From Cliona cf. orientalis (lineage: Eukaryota; Porifera; Demospongiae; Clionaida; Clionaidae): 64,000 nucleotides of DNA. Below are positions 23,708 to 35,454 of this stretch, piece by piece. Under the pieces are notes generated by a model. That model was not told the origin of the DNA. It searched no databases and saw nothing but the letters and a program-made list of their open reading frames with translations. The translations under genes and the position numbers were made by a program. Each line of letters begins with the position of its first letter. Within the stretch, counting starts at the first letter, position 1. The DNA lies in assembly GCA_963930775.1 (NCBI GenBank), contig OZ005692.1:11141029-11205028 (forward strand), given 5' to 3'.

Positions 23708-26245
23708 TCATTGGGAGGAAGCAACTTGAGAAGGAACAGAAAGGATAGAAATTTCAGTGAATTCAAAATCACTCTCTTTACACTCATAGTGTACAGTATT
23801 GTCAAGTCTACACTCAAGTTCAAACAGTTGCACTTTTGCATGAAAATGAAATTTATCCACACCGGCATTGCCATACAAAAATGCTTGGTGCTCCAACACT
23901 CTATCGAGCTTCATAGGAGTCCTGTGATCACAACTGACCTCACTGTGTGCAATGGCAAACTCTCCAGAAGTATTTCCGATTATTTTATTGTTTTTTGGAT
24001 TTATGACTTCCACCGAGAGACACACAGAACAGTCGCAGTACTCAACGAGCCATCTGTGTCGTGAGCAGTTCCTTGGAATCAATAATTCTCCGTCGATGGC
24101 CACATGACGTGACTCTCCACTCTCACATGGAATCACGCTCAAGAAGACTTTGGGATCTCTTCTCTTCTTACATCCCACAGGTAGAGAGAAATTGACACGA
24201 CTCTTGAGTGGCTTTCCGTGCTGCTCCATTCCCTTCATTAGACATTTCCTCGAGACAGCCCAGGTATAGTTTGTAGTGTGTGTCTTCGGAGGCTGGGTAG
24301 AGGAGGAGCCACTTCTACAGGCACCTGTAAGATGAAACCATGCAGCAGCAATGAATATCATTATTAAGCCAGGTGTTAGCGCTATATCTGGTTACAGTTG
24401 CATCATGTGATCGTCAATGAATATTAATTTCATTATGGATCACGACAATCAGTACAGAGTGAGTCAGCACAATACTTATATAACTAACCTTGTTTCCTGG
24501 ACTGATAAGGGCCGGGGGAGGTCATATGACTGTGCTGTTGTCCTGGACACTGGAAAGCACTGTGTGGGGAGGGGTACAGTGGCGGCTGCATCACATGTAC
24601 AGCGGGCAAACTGCAGCAGCTGCTGTGAGCGGGACATTGTGTGGAACCAGAATGATGGCGCATCGGGAAAGGAGTAGAGCAAGCCAAAAGAGCTGCTTCA
24701 CTATCGTGGGGGTAGCTGTTGCTATGAAGATAAGGGTAGCTTTGTCCTGAAGCAGCTGTACTGCATCGACTGTGAAGGTCACGACGAAGACTGGATGAGT
24801 TATACTCTCCATTCTCTTCAAGTTCGCTGAGAGAAAAAGACGGTTCTTCCACGATATCAGGGTCTTGAAGATTAGCACTCCACCGTCCAGAGGCTGGTGT
24901 GGAGGCTGATTCTCGATCCCTGGGGGTAGCAGATCTGTGTCGTGATCGACAGCGAATGTCATGATGATCGCCCCCTGGTCGTATTGGTGTGTGTGCACCT
25001 GAAGTAGCATTTCCCAAACTATAGACCTCGCTTTGTGTATCTGACCAATTCTGGTCAGCTCTTGCATGAATTTGCGGCTGAAAGCTGGGTACCATGTTAG
25101 GGGGAAGTGAGCTGGTAGGGAGACGCAGCGAGGTGGCAGACGATTCCTCTTCTGGTACAGAGTGCATACCAGCAGCGTACTTTTGAGCTTTTGCCTGTGA
25201 TATCTGCTTGATCCGACTGCGTTGTGAGCTGGGGTCCGTATTGGCTTTGCGTTCGCTCCTAGCTTCTCCTGTTATTGATTCAAACGTTGCAGAACTGCTC
25301 TGTGATACAGTACTGTGCAGACTCGTTGCAGGAAGGCTACGGGCACTTGGTGTACGTCGAATTGATCTTGCAGGGCTGGTAATTCTCTGACCTGAATGAA
25401 TTAGTAAACCCACACTATATACGGGATTTATTTAGGGGATTACAAATTCCGTTTACATATGCAGGCACATTTTGTCTCAATCTCCCAAATGGATGCATAC
25501 CTCATGTTTACTGTTATGACTAACGATAACAATAATAATTATTTCTACATCTTTACTACCCATTATCTGCTAGAGTTATTCTCAGGTTAAAACAAATAGA
25601 TTTTGGATACGTCAACAACGTACAATAACACAAAGTGTAAATAAACACTGGTCAAACGGTTGATACTGCGTGAATTAAATCATCATCATCCACACTATCA
25701 TAATATTATCAATATAGGGCATCCCGCGCGCGCGTGACCTATGGCAATGCGGTTTTGCGGTATTTTCCCGCGATTGATTCACAACTGTAACTCAATTTTT
25801 ATCTCTCGAAAACACAATTATTCTCACCACTTACTAAGTGTTTCCACTTATAAATCCACTTACCTTTGCTCGTAGTGTGCTCTCCGTACTTCTGCTTGTA
25901 CGGTTCGATGTACTTCGACGCTAGATCGCACCTATCGATGTCTTTGAGCAATCGCTCTAGCGGTTCGATATTGTCGTGAGCAAATATTCCCTTTCGCCAT
26001 TGCTTCCAGAGAATCTCGAGCGCCGTTGGTGTCTCTCGCCTAGTATCCATTAAATTTATGTCACACATGAACATCAGCATGGGGATCTCGGTTATGTCCT
26101 CAGCGATATTCTTCAGGACGCGTTTGAAGTCGGGGATCATATCGGAGAGACACTGACAAGGGATGGATCGATGCTCCTCGCTCGGCTCAGATTCTAGCGT
26201 CTCGCTGGGAAATCCCATCTCGAGATGGCTGTCACCGAACTCCAT
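23708..26245 (-). CDS. DED-linker-MATH protein D
   Basis: Three exons (25864-26245, 24489-25391, 23708-24324), phase-1 introns, 633 residues. Residues about 38-117 form a DED (FKRVLKNIAEDI; LERLLKDIDRCDLASKYIEP). Residues 128-428 are a long Ser/Thr/Arg-rich linker. Residues 429-633 hold the most divergent MATH-like domain of the set (VFLSVIPCESGESRHVAI; DRVLEHQAFLYGNAGVDKFH). The DED pairs best with that of gene F (37749-38049), sharing the ALEILWK or ALDILWK helix and RCDL motif, which places D and F as block counterparts. A CRE/ATF-like TTACGTCAT lies at 26378-26386, about 135 bp upstream of the ATG; gene F has one at a similar distance. Confidence 0.76.
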
Positions 26246-26377
26246 TGCAAAACAGCGTCCGTGGAGACTGATCCAGCTGAACCTGTGACTCGATTCGCTG
26301 CGACAGAGGAAAAGTTGATGTCGGGAGTAATTTTTTATAGTGCGCGATACGAGCTAGCTAGCTAGAGAAGTCCCTCT

Positions 26378-26386
26378 TACGTCATT
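26378..26386. promoter_or_regulatory. CRE/ATF-like site upstream of gene D
   Basis: TTACGTCAT, about 135 bp upstream of the gene D start codon. The paralogous gene F has TTACGTCAT at 38190-38198, about 141 bp upstream of its ATG. Confidence 0.4.
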
Positions 26387-26452
26387 AAAGGACAAAGGTT
26401 AGGCGCGGGGCCGGGGCTACCTGTACCTGGGTAAGTGCGCGCATGGTTAAGT

Positions 26453-26491
26453 GTGCGACGACCTTTACCAAATAATGCACCTACAATCATT
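26453..26491. repeat. Fragment shared with NDUFAF5 intron 1
   Basis: GTGCGACGACCTTTACCAAA followed by ATGCACCTACAATCAT matches 38577-38616 in the same orientation, differing by an inserted C. It suggests that the duplicated block carried part of the NDUFAF5 5' region. Confidence 0.8.
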
Positions 26492-26508
26492 TTTCCCCAT
26501 TTTTGCAC

Positions 26509-26805
26509 ACAGTGCAAGGGGTAGTCACTTATATACGCTTAGTATTACCATTTATGACCGGGATCAAAATGAAATCAAACGATCAAGGCCGATTTTAGTG
26601 CAGGATCAAGCGATCAGTCACTTTTAGCTAGTGGATATGACGACCATTACCTGAAACGTCATTTGACGTCACCAGGATCAAGCGATCAAGGGTAATTTTT
26701 ACCGAAAATCAAGCGATCAAGGCCGATTTTGTCGATCAAAATATTTTGATCGCGGTCACAAATGGTAACACAAGGCATATATATATGACCACCCCTTGCA
26801 GTGTC
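26509..26805. repeat. TIR element (MITE family 8)
   Basis: The left end CAGTGCAAGGGGTAGTCA and the reverse complement of the right end CACTGCAAGGGGTGGTCA match, and the inversion extends imperfectly for ~55 bp (TACCATTTATGACCG and its counterpart). GATCAAGCGATCAAGG repeats fill the interior. It lies between gene D and acylphosphatase B. Confidence 0.8.
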
Positions 26806-27085
26806 ATCACTGGCCGTCGCGATCGCGTCGACCGCAAAGTATTCAAACAATCAGGTGATGGGATTTAGGAAATATGATCATAAGTATTATACATAACAGC
26901 AATACTGTACTGGGCGCAAGCTGGAGGCTTTCATCCATAATAAAAAAATAATAATAATAGCTATATAAATTCATGATCCACACTGATTGAATTGACGACC
27001 CATACCATACATGAAATCTTAGCGTGCGCAAAATTTAACATTGGAGTCACTAGAATAAAAATTTGGATGAGGAATATTAAATTTA

Positions 27086-27826
27086 TTATTTGCGAATGTT
27101 GAATGAAGAGTATTCTGTTCTGTCAATGGCTTTCTCTCTCTTGAACTCACAGCGGTCGATTCTTGACCTAGGACTACTAATGCTTGATAACCACTCCTTC
27201 CTAAGAATAGAAATATATTACATTCAATCCAGGAGCACACTCACCGGCCATGGAGGGTACTATAATTATGGAAATTGGCTGTAGACTTGTTCTCAGGCCT
27301 AATTTTTCATTTCTAATATTATTGTCTTGTGCCGGGCCTATACTAATTGGCCTATAGCTAGGGAATGAGACTAGAAATTAGCGACAAGCTGAAAATCATT
27401 CCAGCTAGGCAGCTTAGTCACCATACTTTGTTTCACTCGCTCACTCACATGGTGTTGACTTTGTCTTGAGGCCCTTGGACCACGCCCACCACAGTCCCTC
27501 GGCTGGTGTTCTGCACCCAACCAACCAACTGGTGCCCCGGCTGAGGCTGTCTTCTGGGTGTGCTGCAAAAACATAGCCTGGCTGCGGCGAGCCCCTTCAC
27601 AATTATTGATATCTTGGACAGAATCCCTCACATAGTACTAGCTACATGTATAGCTAACTTGAGCATATTTAATACCTTTCTGAAGTCACCGTGACCTGTC
27701 AAAAGGTAAGGAAATTTATTAAAATTGCATCTTGTATGGCCTTCTTCATCAGCTCACCTTGTACTCTTCCAAACACCTCAAAGTGAACAGACTAGACTTG
27801 AAAGAGGAGCTAGGACCAGCTGCCAT
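27086..27826 (-). CDS. Acylphosphatase copy B with altered N-terminal half (possible pseudogene)
   Basis: The four exons correspond one-to-one with copy A: 27758-27826, 27676-27695, 27449-27562, 27086-27200. Relative to A they carry insertions of 6+5, 3 and 4 bp. The +5 (a tandem AGTCT) and +4 changes shift the frame, but the sum is a multiple of three. The frame therefore stays open for 105 residues and returns to acylphosphatase sequence at [17 protein letters not shown] through to the normal C-terminus. The shifted stretch replaces the signature loop (VQGVFFR in A), so the catalytic arginine context is lost. It is either a decaying copy or a repurposed, catalytically dead protein. Confidence 0.75.
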
Positions 27827-28043
27827 ACTTCTATAATTGCAGTTGAGAGCAATAGCTTGACGTCCTATACCGATCCCCACACTCTATTTAATGCTCATCT
27901 GGTTCTCTGTACATATAAATTTGTACGACCTTGACTGGTTTTTTAATACAACAGAAAAGCATCTAATATAAAACCGATTGTAAAAAATTAATAGTATTTC
28001 ATATTATATAATATTATGCATAAATTATATGAGTCAATTTGGT

Positions 28044-29984
28044 CTACGTGTCTGCACGGTTCACTTTAACCACAACTTTTTCTTGATTTATCACAAAGGT
28101 GGCTGGCTCAGCATCAATAAGCATGGATTTAATATCTGACTCTAATAAATTTGCAAGAGCATCTTTATCAATAATCTGAAGCACTCTCTCATTGAATGCA
28201 GTAACGTCATTCGCTTTATTAGATACTGTTTCGTGCACCGTAAATTTAGCATACATACTTGTGTCACACCGGGACAGCTTAACCATGCGTTTGCATATGT
28301 TACACCTTCCCGTTGTCGCGGTTGTGGGGGTTACTTTTCCCTTACACCTTTCTGAAGTACACTCCCTGTAAGCAGTGACCTTGTCTACTGCAGATATATC
28401 TCCGTGTATTTCTCGATTGGTGTTTGGAATTGTCTCAGTACTCAGATCATCTCCAATGTTGTCTATTTCAATAATTTCACTGTTCTTGGTTGTAGATAGG
28501 AAATGATTTCCCTGGAACTCCTTCTTTTGCACATCAACAAAGCAATAGCTAGATCCGGCTTCTACTGTTCCAATTTCTTCTTCCCAAATCTCTAACCTTA
28601 TACACATACTCTGATCAGCCAGCCAGCAATCTTGTTTTGTAAGCTTCTCGCTTGTATTCTTCTCCACTTCAACTGGACATTCAATCCTCACAATTTTACC
28701 CTGGATAGTAACATGTTCATCTCTTCTTGATTCCTTTGATTTCTGTAACTGACACAGCGTTTGAGTATGGGTAAAAAATTTGATCTTGTCAGCTGGGATG
28801 GCGAAATCTTTATCAGAATTTTCAACTACTTTCGTTTCTGGATTGCTAAATAGCTCAAAATCACCTCTCTTATCACGACGTGTCGACTGTTTTACACGGC
28901 AATCTTCTATAGTGACTGTTTTACCTTCATTACATAACTCCTTCATTGTGGACCTCAAGTGAGTGTCGTAAGACTTGAAAAGCAGCGTCTTCTTACCGTC
29001 AGTGATATCGGCTTGAAAATATTTGTTAGTTGGGTTATCTTCAGGCTTATGGACTCGAGAAACTCTTACGATAACGCCATGTACCGATGTTTTCTCGTAT
29101 TCTTTCTTTATGTTGGATACATTTAATCCTCTTGCTAGTAGCCTAGCGCTCTTTCTTGGTCTAGACCCAGTCTCTTCTGTAATAAAGGGGGAAGGGGGAT
29201 AAACAATGGGCTATTCCATTTTAAAAGCCCCACAGTGACGAATAAAATCTAATTTAATAGGTGTGGCAAACTAAATTCATAGACAGTTTAATTTTGCATG
29301 CAGGCAGGGTGGGCGGTCATTATTTCAAACTAGTAAGAGTACGAGAACTTGCGATCGCCAAGGCCATGCCCTTCAATTGCAGCACTTGAGAGGGCGGAGC
29401 TGCTGTATACAATCTGAAACTTTTTTTAGAAAATCTGAAAATTCATGCAGGCAGTGACGATCAACTGCGAATTCAGTTTGCCTGGGCTTAACTGTTAGAT
29501 AGACTAATTAATTTGAAATTGGACAGCGTAATTACCCCCCCCCCCCCCCCCCAAGAACCAATTGCAATAATTTATAGGGGTGTTTTTTGAAAATTGCACA
29601 TAATATTATAGAGCTCTTACCATCCTCGGCTTGTGTCAATTGGCTGGTGTGCTTCATACGGTATGGTTGCACATAATCACTAATGAGGTCATGCCTTCCA
29701 ACACTTTTCAGCAGCTCCTCCAAGGGCTCAACGTTGTAAGCCGAGAATTCTCCTTTCTCCTCTAGTCTCTCCAACATTTGTAGCGTGTTCATTTTATCTC
29801 TGCCTCGACCAAGTTTACGCTTATAAAGAAAGCGTATCTTTTGTTGGTTTTCATTCGCTTCGTCGTAAAGTTCGTCGGAAAGCTGAACTAGTAATTGCCT
29901 GAAATCGTCTGACCCAGGATACTCTTGAGTTTTCGAGTCATCGCGAGAGCTGGACGGCGTAGAAAATAAAGAAGACTCAGCCAT
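28044..29984 (-). CDS. DED-RPA fusion protein B
   Basis: Two exons (29621-29984, 28044-29176), phase 1, 498 residues, parallel to DED-RPA A. The ATG of MAESSLFS was chosen; reading frame upstream of it has no ATG. The DED covers about 26-108 (FRQLLVQLSDEL; LEELLKSVGRHDLISDYVQP). A basic stretch, RPRKSAR, follows the splice. The OB-fold region runs about 145-490 (SVHGVIVRVSRVHKP; VTIQGKIVRIECP; EIHGDISAVDKVTAYREC). The zinc ribbon is C394-X4-C399-X13-C413-X2-C416, the spacing I recall for human RPA70. This supports a true RPA70 DBD-C-type module. The inferred role is as for copy A; the two copies have diverged considerably. Confidence 0.82.
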
Positions 29985-30309
29985 TTTCAACGAGATCGGG
30001 TATAAATTTGGGGGCGCGGACAATCACATGCACAATGCATGATGTGCGCGTGCGCAAAGATTACGTAGACCGGGCCCCGAACAACAGAAAATTGTCACCT
30101 TCCAAATAATATTACAGAGATTAAAGCATCCACTCTAGACAAAAGATTATTACTTTATGGTAAGATTAATTAATAAATAATAATTATTATTACAGTGTCT
30201 ACATGACGTCATGACAGCAATGAGTCAGAAAAGATAATAATTATTATTAAGTTTTGAGCCGTTTGAGTTGTATTGTGACATTGCAGCTGATTTCGGAGAG
30301 GGAGGGGGA

Positions 30310-32195
30310 CTAGAAAGACTTAATGTCAATTTGGATCTGTTCGCAGTAGAATGCGTGCATCTGCAGCATGAGCTCGTCAAAGGAAACCTGGCACCTGGAA
30401 CACCGTTCTGTCTCAATGAACTTCAAGTTCTCGGTACACCTCACAGAATGTCCAAGCTGTCCACAATTGCGACCTTTACAAGGATTGTAGGCTGTAGCCT
30501 CAACAGTGATCTGGTCCAGGGGAAGACACTGGGGAACTGGAGAAGAGATCTCTGCCCAAAGAGATATATGCCTGCCTCCACACTTCAACGGGAGAATCCT
30601 CAGAATGATGGGAACGGTGGTGTTGCTACTGAAGGACCACGTTGTCCTAAAAATACAAGGGTATTGAATCGTCTCTCGGCTGTTGATGATGGAGTAGAGC
30701 TTCTTGCAGTCGAGATTGATGCTGAAGTTGTTTTGCTCTGGATCGCTGGTGTTTGATACTTCGACCATCTCCTCTGCAAGGATCACAATAAACAATGGAT
30801 GACGAAATTTATTTCAGATTCCAACCCCTTTATACTATAATTATTACCCGATTTCCTATAATCACATTACTATGGCACTACTCACCATTTGTGTCCATAT
30901 TTGTAGCTGGTTGCATAGCTCGGCAGTTTTCATCATCTCTGCTGTTATGACTGTGCACCAAATAAAATTTTGCAGCCTCTGTACCTGAGATACAGACCAT
31001 TGTGTCCGATGGCGGCTGATTGTGCAGGATTCGATCGTCGTCAGGCAGAGTTGACATGATCAGTGGTCTCGGACGAATCACTGTTGCGTGAGATATCGCG
31101 GTGGAGTAGGCGTCGGAAGATCTTGATGAAAGTTGGTCCACTTCGTCGTGGTCTAGCAGCTCAACTCGGATATTGATAAACTGATCCTTCCAGTAAAAGA
31201 TTTGCATATGGAGTAAAATGTCTTTTAGGGTGGTGCAAATCTTATTGCTCGTTCGTGATATCATGGATCCAGTGATTTTGTGTTTCTTGGAACGGCGATC
31301 TAGACCAAGAATTTCAACTGTAAGGCTTTTAACACCAGAAAGGTCAATCTTTTGCCCAGATTTGAACTTGATCTCGACAATGCTGATGTGTGCATTTGAT
31401 TTTCCATTGTGGAGACCGGTAAGGGTGACTTCTCTGATTGCTGAGCTGGCCTCATAACTCTGGAATCGAACTGGATTGCAACATGGTGGACTGGTACGAA
31501 TCTGGGAGAGAATTTCGTCTGGTTTGAGGCTGACTAGGTGCACCTCTGATCCTGCAGCAGTAACTGGATGTATTGTCATGTGAGAGGAAGTACAAATATA
31601 AACAGATTACGTCAGCTAGGGAATTCCCCGGGGACTTCCCATCTCGCTACAGGATCTACATTGCATCAGCGGAACTGTACTGATCATCATACCGGAAGCA
31701 CACGCCTTTTAATGTGGCTATGCTTCCAGGCAACCGGTTACCATCGCCCACGAATTCGCGAAACATCATGATCAATGAATTGGGTGTTTGGTGCTAATTA
31801 TCGGTCAATCTTCCGCAAACATGCAAACAAAAACCTCACTTACCGCGGTCATCACCCTGTGCATAGTAGCGTAGATCTGTAGATTGAATCTCGCAGCTAT
31901 GCGCGTCCACGTTGGAGTGCTGGCCGTCAAATTTGGCGATCGACAGTAGACTATGAGTGCTGTTGTGGCGCCGCTCGTAGCAAAGAGAGCCCATAGTCCC
32001 GTGCGAGCAGCATCGCTGCGTACTGCCACACACTGGCACCAAGCGAAGACGATTCGCCGAGCTAGAGCGATGGCGAAGATTGCCGTGGGCAGATCCTGTT
32101 GATGTTTGCAAACGATAGTCGTCTGGAAGAACACGCGTGGCGGGCGTCGGCCGAACGAACACTGGAACGTCGTTTATATCCGAAGTGCAATCCAT
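30310..32195 (-). CDS. Double MATH/TRAF-like protein B
   Basis: Three exons (31844-32195, 30886-31551, 30310-30773), phase-1 introns, 493 residues. The paralog of 17314-19053 with one extra intron separating the second MATH-like module. The first module includes SNAHISIVEIKF and DILLHMQIFYWKDQFINIRV. The second includes VPIILRILPLKCGGRHISLW and DELMLQMHAFYCEQIQIDI. The N-terminus is His/Ser/Arg-rich and faintly resembles copy A (VDAHS, DAHSA). An in-frame alternative ATG at 31579 lies just downstream, in gene direction, of a CRE-like and two NF-kB-like motifs. There is no DED. The function is unknown. Confidence 0.72.
31607..31640. promoter_or_regulatory. CRE-like plus two NF-kB-like sites in intron 1 of double-MATH B
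   Basis: TTACGTCA (31607-31614), GGGAATTCCC (31619-31628, a palindromic kB consensus) and GGGGACTTCCC (31630-31640) lie within 34 bp, about 30-60 bp upstream, on the minus strand, of an in-frame ATG at 31579. The kB pair is also found in paralog A. Confidence 0.5.
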
Positions 32196-32767
32196 TGAAC
32201 AAAATCTCGAATAAATAGTCCTTAATAAAAATTAATAGCCAATATATATACTTGAACTCGTGGCCGTGCTTCTGGATTTAGCTAGACAACTGAAAATTAA
32301 CTTTATTTTCAATTGCTTTGCGGTCACGCTCTCGCATATTATGCAATTATACGTACGTACGTCACTGTACGCGCAGTGTGTCATGTCATGCATGCATGCA
32401 TGATATGACCTGCCATGCATGCCATCGCAACAGCGAGCTATTTATAGCCTATGGCCAAAGCCTTATATGGCACACAAACAATAATACAATCAGGTGATAA
32501 TATATGACATAATATTTTTAATATAATAACAACTTCGCCGTCATAACAATATTCCCTATAGGTACATAACATCACACTGAAATGATTCTGTGATCACAAA
32601 AGATTAGAATGGAGCAAAATACTGAAAAATAATAATTATTAATCTTTTCTCTCAGAGCTGGTCATCTTCACGCAATACTGTAGCCTCCGTGCATCGGAGG
32701 GAACTATCATTTGGGTTTAGGTTTGGGAATGCAACGATAGCTAATCGTCAATCGTCAACAAGTTTCG

Positions 32768-35203
32768 TTAAGTCAGTGGATCTTGTGGCTCATTTGTTGT
32801 TACGAGAAGATAGTCCTTGCAATCGGGATCATCAGACTGGACCGCCACAATCTTATCCTGGCAGCGAAGCGTAGCGCCCACTTGCATCTGAATCTTGTTC
32901 GTCTTACTGTAGAGTATATCATTATGTGAGAGAGCTTGAGTGATCTTAACACAAGCTTCACACGAGGTTGGATTTAGCTCAGCTTTGCCTTCTTTCGAGG
33001 AGAGTCTATCGCGGGTCTTGACGTTGAAGAAGGTGGTCTTGACTTCGACGACACAGTTACAATTCTCCGCCATCTCCTTGCATTTACGACTAGAGAGGGG
33101 GTACGAAACATGTGCCAGCACCGTCGCGTGGCGCGTCTCTATATCAGCGTCTCGACCGTAGGGGAAAATCTCCAGAGACATGTGGACAACCCCTTTCCTT
33201 GATTTAGAGACGGGGATTGTGGTGTTGAAACGCTTGTGGTAGTGAGATGTCTTCTGCTTAGAGATCATGATTGCCATTTTTTCACGATTCAACAGAAACA
33301 GTTCCGGCTTGGAATGCCATACACGCCCCATGGGCATAGTTGAGCCTATATTTAAATAATTCAATTGTCATTATAAAATCAATATTCATGAAGGCATACA
33401 ATTCATGACATTCCCAGACGGTGATATAATATACACACGCATGCACACCCACCCGCTCACCCACACAGAGATATGCCATAGATTACCAAGTTTATTATGG
33501 CTATACTATGAGGTCACGACTGTGATACAGCTGAGCCAACATCCCCAGATTATGTTGAACCAAGTGACCTTTCAAAATTTATAATTATATAATACTCCTC
33601 AGGCCACCTATGCTAGTAGAACTAATGATATCACCCTAGCTTACATTCAATCGAAGCAGTGGCATGATGCAACACCGCTGCTCCATTGGTTGCGGCAGGA
33701 GTGACAGTAGCTGAAGGAGTTGGAGCAGTAGGATGACGGGTAATGGTGGCATTAACCTCTCTGGTCGTCTCAGGCACCGTGGGCAAGCCGGCTGTGTTGG
33801 GTACAGCTTTAGGTGGGTGTGATTTCCCCTCACCAGCCACGAAACAAGCCTCACCGTTGCCGTGGTCCGTAGCTTCAACTGACGTCTTATCAGTGGTAAT
33901 CGGAAGAGGTGTGTTAGAACGAGTCCGCTCGTTAGCCTGTTGTAAAGAAGCTGTCAGGGCTTTTGTCAAGCTGTCGTTTAGATTCCGACAAGCTGGCTTT
34001 GATCTCACCTCCGCGGGGGTACTGGAATGAGACGGAGTAGTGTTATCCATGGGAAAGTTCAGTTGAGAATCACAGTCGTGAGGAAGGGTGGATGATAAAC
34101 CTCCAACTTCGAATGAAACTGCTTGATTCGACACTTGGACTGAAGAACTACCAGCCCCACCATTTATTTGCTTCAACGGTGTCAGCTCTTGATCAGCTTG
34201 CGTCAAGCTAGCTCGTCGCAAAGGGTACCGCGGAGAGTTGTTGAGCTCGGCGATACATTGCCTTCCAACTCTACCAAGGGGATCCTCGCGATGGCAAGAT
34301 TTTGGTGGATGTGGGCTCGCTCCTCCAATTCCACTCATCTTTTGATCTAGGGTGGAGAGAATTTCAGACGAAAAATTACCAGACACGAGAAGTGATTTTT
34401 CTGAGACGTGCGTGCCATGTGCTCTGTGGATTAGATTCTCTTCTTCGATTGAACATAATTCTCGTGACGGCATCGTCGTCATTGACGTCACAGCCGCTGT
34501 TACAGGAAAGCTTGTGGATCTGTTGAGAGGAGCACTCTGAGGACGGCTGGGGAAACTGGACGTATTAGCCGGGGAGGAGACGGAGTGCTGCAAGGTAACT
34601 GTGGATGTGTACAATTCAATTAATGTAACCACATACAATATCAATATGGCCAGGCTTTTTATTGCCACTTGATCCTATATGGGGAGTAATCTCATCTATT
34701 TAAAAATTTTACTGGCAATGATAGGGATAACCATACAATTAAAAATAAAATATTTCTGAATCAGCCATTAATTATTGTTTATAAACAGTTCTGGACATAA
34801 TTTATCATCACAACTAACCTGCTTGGTTCAGCTGATGGCCGTACTTTTGGCGGAAGGGGTCCAAGTGGGACTCGACAAGGTCACAGCGTTCGATGTCCCT
34901 CAGCAAGCTTTCCAGAGGGTCTAATTTTCGCGCAGAAAAGAGACCTTTCTCCTCCAACTTTCGCAACAATATCAACGCCTTTGTGTCTTCTCCGACAGTG
35001 CCGAGTTTGTCTTTGTGCAGGTAGCGGATCTTATCTTTCAACTTTTCATCTTCTAGCGCGTCACCGAGCTGTAGAATCAGTCGCTTGTACTCGTGCAGGG
35101 GGTCGCCATTTTGGTAGAGTTTAGCGTGCGTCTCGGCGCCCAAGCTGCATGGATACGGCTGAGAGAAACCAGAAGGGGGTGGATCGCTATCGGTGGTGTC
35201 CAT
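32768..35203 (-). CDS. DED-linker-MATH protein E
   Basis: Three exons (34819-35203, 33645-34598, 32768-33345), phase-1 introns, 638 residues. The start is the ATG of MDTTDSDPPP; the reading frame extends upstream but without an ATG. The N-terminal SGFSQPY motif is shared with gene C (EGFSQPF). The DED covers about 38-117 (YKRLILQLGDAL; LESLLRDIERCDLVESHLDP). Residues 129-446 are a Ser/Pro/Thr-rich linker. The MATH-like domain is about 465-620 (HMSLEIFPYGRDADIETRHA; ALSHNDILYSKTNKIQMQV). The MATH exon is much closer to that of adjacent gene F than the DEDs are, suggesting gene conversion. Confidence 0.78.
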
Positions 35204-35454
35204 TGTGAACAAAGAAGCCGGGTTGACGGTGATTACCACACCCTAATAATAGCAATAGGATCCTCCCCATCTATTTTTGCGCATGCGCAAATAAATTATA
35301 CTCACGCGCGCATGAATAGAATTTGCACACCAGATCGAGGAATACGCCGGATCGTCTGCATTAAAATTATAGTAAGCTTAGTATCACACTTTCATACAGT
35401 ACAATAAATAATTGTCCCATAATATTATTTAATATGTTCGTGTACTTTTATTGT

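Noticed and set aside
24484-25413. Linker exon of gene D as a stand-alone gene
   Set aside because: Its frame-leading Met lies upstream of a clear acceptor at 25392, and both ends are phase-1 splice sites in series with the DED and MATH exons.
26207-26216. GGGAAATCCC kB-like site
   Set aside because: It lies within the coding DED exon of gene D and encodes conserved-looking residues, so chance is likely.
34819-35239. Upstream start for gene E at 35239
   Set aside because: That codon is GTG; the first ATG in frame is at 35203.
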